DNA of 64,000 bases from Paludibacteraceae bacterium (GTDB taxonomy: Bacteria; Bacteroidota; Bacteroidia; Bacteroidales; Paludibacteraceae), in assembly GCA_031292565.1 (NCBI GenBank), contig JARLGW010000014.1:1-64000 (forward strand), in the 5' to 3' direction. Position numbers and translations under genes: made by a program. The notes below the pieces were generated by a model. It was not told where the DNA came from. It worked only from the letters and a program-made list of their open reading frames with translations, and did no database searches. Shown here piece by piece: positions 60,553-64,000 of the stretch (the first letter of the stretch is position 1; the number at the start of each line of letters is the position of its first letter).

Positions 60553-60859
60553 CAATAATTTATATTCGCATACAGCCGATAGATTGTGCGTTTTTGCCTC
60601 TCTGAAAAACTTTAACAAATAATTAACGTTCACGTCTGTTGCACAAGATATTTATTTGCTATAGATTTAGAGAAAACGATAAAGTTCGTTTTCTTCGTTC
60701 TTCTTCTTTCTCCTTTGTGATTTTTCGTTTTTAACACTTCAAGAATCTCCTTCAATACGAGATTTTAAGAAAAATCAATTTCCAAAACACTAAAATTTTA
60801 AAGATTCGTTGCTAGGCAACGGTCTCAAACTTTCGATAACATTTTATTCCAACAATTAT
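60553..60859. promoter_or_regulatory. Divergent control region with a palindrome
   Basis: The 354-base gap between divergent genes (60506-60859) holds the leftward -7 box and, 38 bases before the rightward start, a CGTTGC-TAG-GCAACG palindrome (60807-60821). The palindrome could be an operator or a 5' hairpin. No other features are seen. Confidence 0.4.
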
Positions 60860-62263
60860 ATGGATACAATTAATCTTTTTATCAAAGAAACCGATTTAAC
60901 AAGCTTAAATGCACAAACTAGCAATCAAGCTTATGGTGCCATTTCGGACACCGAGTATAGGGTGACATCCCTTTTTAAGGGGGGTAGTAACCCAATGGCT
61001 TATGCCGTAACTGATGGGCATATATTTATTGTACCGCAAGCTGCCAACACTAGCCGGGTTAATCTGTTTCTTCAACCAACAGGACTTCCACATGGAGCTC
61101 CAGTTAAATATTTTGTTTATAGAGGACTTTTGAAATCGGATTTCCTCAGTTCCGATGGTACTGCTATCAGGGATTCCGATTCCGACGATAGCGACTTAGT
61201 GAAAAATCTGCGAAATGCTAAAAACGGAGCTGTGGCTTTAAATCTTTATAGTGGGTTGACTGACGATTATTTTATTGACAATCTTTTCTATAATGATGAT
61301 AATCAATTTGCAGCAGTGAAACAAGGTGACAGTATTGGCCGTTTTGACTCTACGGCAACAGCCTATGGTTTTGAAATTATGTTGGACGAATATTTCTTTA
61401 GCCCTACGATGGAAACGGCTCATCTGGATGTAAATGTTATTGATATTTCTTCCGGCGATGACGATGAAGACGTGTTAAGGTGTGAAACGCTGAATTATAT
61501 TGATCCGGCGGCTTATTACGGGCTTTTTGCTCACAATGCCTATTCGGTTGGTACGAATAATGATTCGAGCCCAACCTCGGTTTCAAAATCGGATATTTAT
61601 GATTTTATACAGCGGTTTTATACTAAAAACAAAGTATATGTTGATATAAGGGATGAGTACGGGCATCCGCTCGATTGGTTTGCCGACAGCCCTCAAACTA
61701 TTAAACTGACTACTGATGGCACTTCGGCTTTGGCTTCTACAGCTGTGACGTACAGAGATACGAATCAGTTTCCTATTAAAACTATTACATCAGGATTTTC
61801 TAATTCGGCAAAGAGTGATAATAGCCAAAATTATTTCACGTTGGAGTTGTCCTTATCAACGACAAATAATACTACGCCATTGTTGACCTTGCATACTGGA
61901 TATTGGTTGAATTCTGCTTCCTGCATTCAGGAAGATTTATCTTTCTCTGTTTGTACTAATAATAGTGGATGGACCGATGATAAGAAGTTCACTATTTTCA
62001 CAGTTGACGATTCGGGTACAGAGATACCTATTACCACCTACCTCAGATTGCAATATGGTGAATATACTGATTATGATGCAATAACCGATCAGGTTACAAT
62101 GGTTGATGATTCTATAATTTTGAATGATATAGATGATATAGACGATGATTCAAGTATAGATTCAACAGACTTTACAACCACTGCAATAACCGAAACAATT
62201 AACAACAAAGGCATATTTGCATTTCATGTAAATGGCCTTTCAGAATATGACGAATCAAATTAA
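60860..62263 (+). CDS. Large cytoplasmic-type protein of unknown function
   Basis: 467 residues from the ATG at 60860 (MDTINLFIKETDLTSLN). No signal peptide and no membrane segment. The first 100 residues are strand-rich (YAVTDGHIFIVPQAANTSRVNLFLQP, APVKYFVYRGLLKSDFLSS). Middle text such as IYDFIQRFYTKNKVYVDIRDEYGHPLDWF is conserved-looking. The end has an acidic Asp/Ile/Ser stretch (DDIDDDSSIDSTDF). I do not recognise the family. It starts a rightward unit with the next gene, 11 bases apart. Absence of export signals in a large strand-rich protein would suit a particle or injection-system component, but that is speculation. Confidence 0.7.
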   Translation: MDTINLFIKETDLTSLNAQTSNQAYGAISDTEYRVTSLFKGGSNPMAYAVTDGHIFIVPQAANTSRVNLFLQPTGLPHGAPVKYFVYRGLLKSDFLSSDGTAIRDSDSDDSDLVKNLRNAKNGAVALNLYSGLTDDYFIDNLFYNDDNQFAAVKQGDSIGRFDSTATAYGFEIMLDEYFFSPTMETAHLDVNVIDISSGDDDEDVLRCETLNYIDPAAYYGLFAHNAYSVGTNNDSSPTSVSKSDIYDFIQRFYTKNKVYVDIRDEYGHPLDWFADSPQTIKLTTDGTSALASTAVTYRDTNQFPIKTITSGFSNSAKSDNSQNYFTLELSLSTTNNTTPLLTLHTGYWLNSASCIQEDLSFSVCTNNSGWTDDKKFTIFTVDDSGTEIPITTYLRLQYGEYTDYDAITDQVTMVDDSIILNDIDDIDDDSSIDSTDFTTTAITETINNKGIFAFHVNGLSEYDESN

Positions 62264-62274
62264 GCCCTAAAATT

Positions 62275-64000
62275 ATGACTAAGCAAAAAAAAGAACCTCA
62301 AAAAAAGAAAAAACACGTTAATTACACAATAAGTAAAAAATGTGCTTTTAGTGCTGAAAGCGGTACTGTTAACGATTCTATCGGGCGTATAATGTATACC
62401 TATAAATCTACGAATAAAATATATCTCGAAAATTTATCTACTTCAGCAAACCAAGCTCTACTAACATCAAAAGTCAATATAGCTGTTGATGTCAATGCAA
62501 AAGAAACTGTAGCCAATGATTGTTTTTACAATATATTGTCAAAAAAATCAATTTACACGGTACAAGGATTAGATGCAAATAAAAATGTTGTCGATTTTAA
62601 AGTGACCGACCCTACTATTAATGTGTTTAAAATAAAAGTGCCTGATAACTCATCAGTTGTACCCATACTGGAGGTTAGAACCAACGATACCTGGATTTTA
62701 CAAGGCGTGGATTCTGCTCCATACGAACATTTTAAATCGGTGGCAATAACCAAAGCTGAAGCAACCAATGTGAAAATGCTTGTAAGTAGCAATAATTTTT
62801 TAGGTTCTCCTGTTTACTGCGATTTAGCTATTCTACCCTCTTTAAACTATAAGGGTCAACGTCTATATTATAAAGCTACATTAAACATTGTTGGTACTGT
62901 AAAAAGCAGTGGCAACTCATCTTCAATAAAACCTACCGGTATTACCGTATATAGCCTGGATAAAAACAACTGGTTTTCGGCAGCATATTCTACGGCAGCA
63001 TTTGATAAAATATCAGGATACGTTTGGGACAACAGTATTGTTCCTAATCCTATAGGCACTAATCCCTTTAGAGCCTATTGGTCTAATGGCTCAACCGGAT
63101 TGAAGGATGTGCTGAAAATAATTATTAGGCAAGCCAGCCCTCTATCTACAACTGATACAAGTAAAGGAGCCCGTTTATTAAATACTTCTATTCGTGATTA
63201 TTTATATGCCGGTAATATAGAGAAAGTAACTTTTGAGATGGCTTTTAGGTTACCTTTTTTTATTGAAAATGCACAAGCAATACCTTATACTATCATTACT
63301 GATAGCGCTAATAATAAGAAAACAAACAATCCATACATTAGCATGTTTGACACCTGGTTAACTTATGCTAATAACATACGCACAGCTGCCGGATATGCTT
63401 CAACAGCCTTGCTTACTAAAGCGGGTCAACGCCAAAGTTTCTCTACCTCGGTAATGAACAATCAGGACCATAATACCCTGTATAATTTGTTCGGAATATC
63501 GAAAACGAACAATGCCAGCTTTGCTAACCAAAAAGTGCCTGCATATATGGCCAAAGTGATGGAAGATGAAAACCCTAAATCCACGTTCCTCAGCAAAAAG
63601 AAAAACATAGTTCATTTCCCGGCTAACGTAAATAAGACAATTAAAACTACTACTTACTCCATATCATCTTTGAGTGACCTTGCAAGCCAGGGTCTTATCT
63701 CGTATGCTTCAGCCAGCTATTTACAGTCGGCTCCGGTAAATTCTTTTGCTAAGATATTGAACGGAAGTCAAGCTAGAGGATACTACTTAGTAAAATCGAG
63801 CGATTCTTCATTGTTTATTTTGAATAATATTATTGCAGCAAACAACTCCGGATGTACTATTGGTATGGGTTTTGATATGGGGCAACACACATTCGCCGAA
63901 TTTACTACTTACACCAGGTTTAACATAACAAACTCTACTGATAATGCAGTTTTTCAAGAAGCCATAAAAAAGCATAGACATCAAGCAGCTGCATTGTACA
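62275..64000 (+). CDS. Large protein with a lysozyme-like motif near the visible end (partial, runs off window)
   Basis: At least 575 codons, open to the window end. Begins with a Lys-rich segment (MTKQKKEPQKKKKHVNYTIS), no signal peptide. The body is strand-rich. The region near residue 525-540 reads NNSGCTIGMGFDMGQHT, close to the SGxTIGxGxDxGQ motif of pesticin/phage-lysozyme-like muramidases. The catalytic Glu expected about 30-40 residues earlier is not obvious (NGSQARGYYLVKSSD stands there), so the fold may be kept without activity. It follows the 467-residue gene by 11 bases and is probably co-transcribed. Confidence 0.7.
   Translation, partial: MTKQKKEPQKKKKHVNYTISKKCAFSAESGTVNDSIGRIMYTYKSTNKIYLENLSTSANQALLTSKVNIAVDVNAKETVANDCFYNILSKKSIYTVQGLDANKNVVDFKVTDPTINVFKIKVPDNSSVVPILEVRTNDTWILQGVDSAPYEHFKSVAITKAEATNVKMLVSSNNFLGSPVYCDLAILPSLNYKGQRLYYKATLNIVGTVKSSGNSSSIKPTGITVYSLDKNNWFSAAYSTAAFDKISGYVWDNSIVPNPIGTNPFRAYWSNGSTGLKDVLKIIIRQASPLSTTDTSKGARLLNTSIRDYLYAGNIEKVTFEMAFRLPFFIENAQAIPYTIITDSANNKKTNNPYISMFDTWLTYANNIRTAAGYASTALLTKAGQRQSFSTSVMNNQDHNTLYNLFGISKTNNASFANQKVPAYMAKVMEDENPKSTFLSKKKNIVHFPANVNKTIKTTTYSISSLSDLASQGLISYASASYLQSAPVNSFAKILNGSQARGYYLVKSSDSSLFILNNIIAANNSGCTIGMGFDMGQHTFAEFTTYTRFNITNSTDNAVFQEAIKKHRHQAAALY

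Overview
The window looks like a Bacteroidota chromosome, most likely order Bacteroidales. The evidence is the -7 promoter box TAnnTTTG in front of many genes, a short 286-residue primary sigma factor, a Rho with a charged insertion, a type IX secretion (T9SS) sorting domain, BACON domains, and the gene sets ftsK-lolA-trxB and DUF5063 / 3'-5' exonuclease / RlmI-like methyltransferase that I associate with Bacteroidales. No species is assigned.

Layout. 1-690: end of an rRNA operon (23S 3' end, 5S, terminator). 0.9-42 kb: host core genome. It holds an OmpA/PD40 protein, nth, ftsK-lolA-(secreted unknown)-trxB, sodB, a SPOR lipoprotein, rpoD, a DegP protease, the RNase P RNA, a YihY membrane protein, a nitroreductase, tilS, rho, two small unknowns, a thioesterase, prfC, a BACON protein, an OhrR-like regulator with a glutathione peroxidase, a LytTR regulator, a nitronate-monooxygenase-like enzyme, a nucleoside-recognition membrane protein, rlmI-like/exonuclease/DUF5063, an ECF sigma / anti-sigma-like / periplasmic trio, tRNA-Cys, a repeat-rich T9SS cargo protein and a heterodimeric ABC exporter.

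42.3-59.4 kb: a phage-like element. A self-cleaving S24/LexA-type repressor faces a rightward early operon of very small overlapping genes. These are followed by a Sak4-like ATPase, DUF4373 and DUF6633 proteins, and a tail-like module ending in a tape-measure-like protein. No integrase, terminase, portal or capsid gene is visible. Two tail-module genes are each broken by a single base in a homopolymer. Two of them change base composition sharply between their ends and their centres. Three 17-bp inverted repeats (acata-N7-tatgt), two of them touching a -7 box, are the likely operators of the repressor.

59.4-64 kb: one leftward secreted protein, then two large rightward proteins without signal peptides that I do not recognise. 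The second runs off the window and carries a lysozyme-like glycine/aspartate motif near its visible end.

Throughout, but most densely inside the phage-like element, the intergenic spaces are built from a few recurring short repeat modules: GC-rich CCCCTCC/GGAGGGG palindromes, an AAAGAATAAAGAC...ATTAAACGCGAAGAC module, an aaatTTGTGTAATTTGTG module, an ACAGGTC/GACCTGT palindrome and AT-rich 'aattcataatt' modules. In places they run into the ends of coding sequences. This repeat system and the head-less tail-like element are the two most unusual things in the window.
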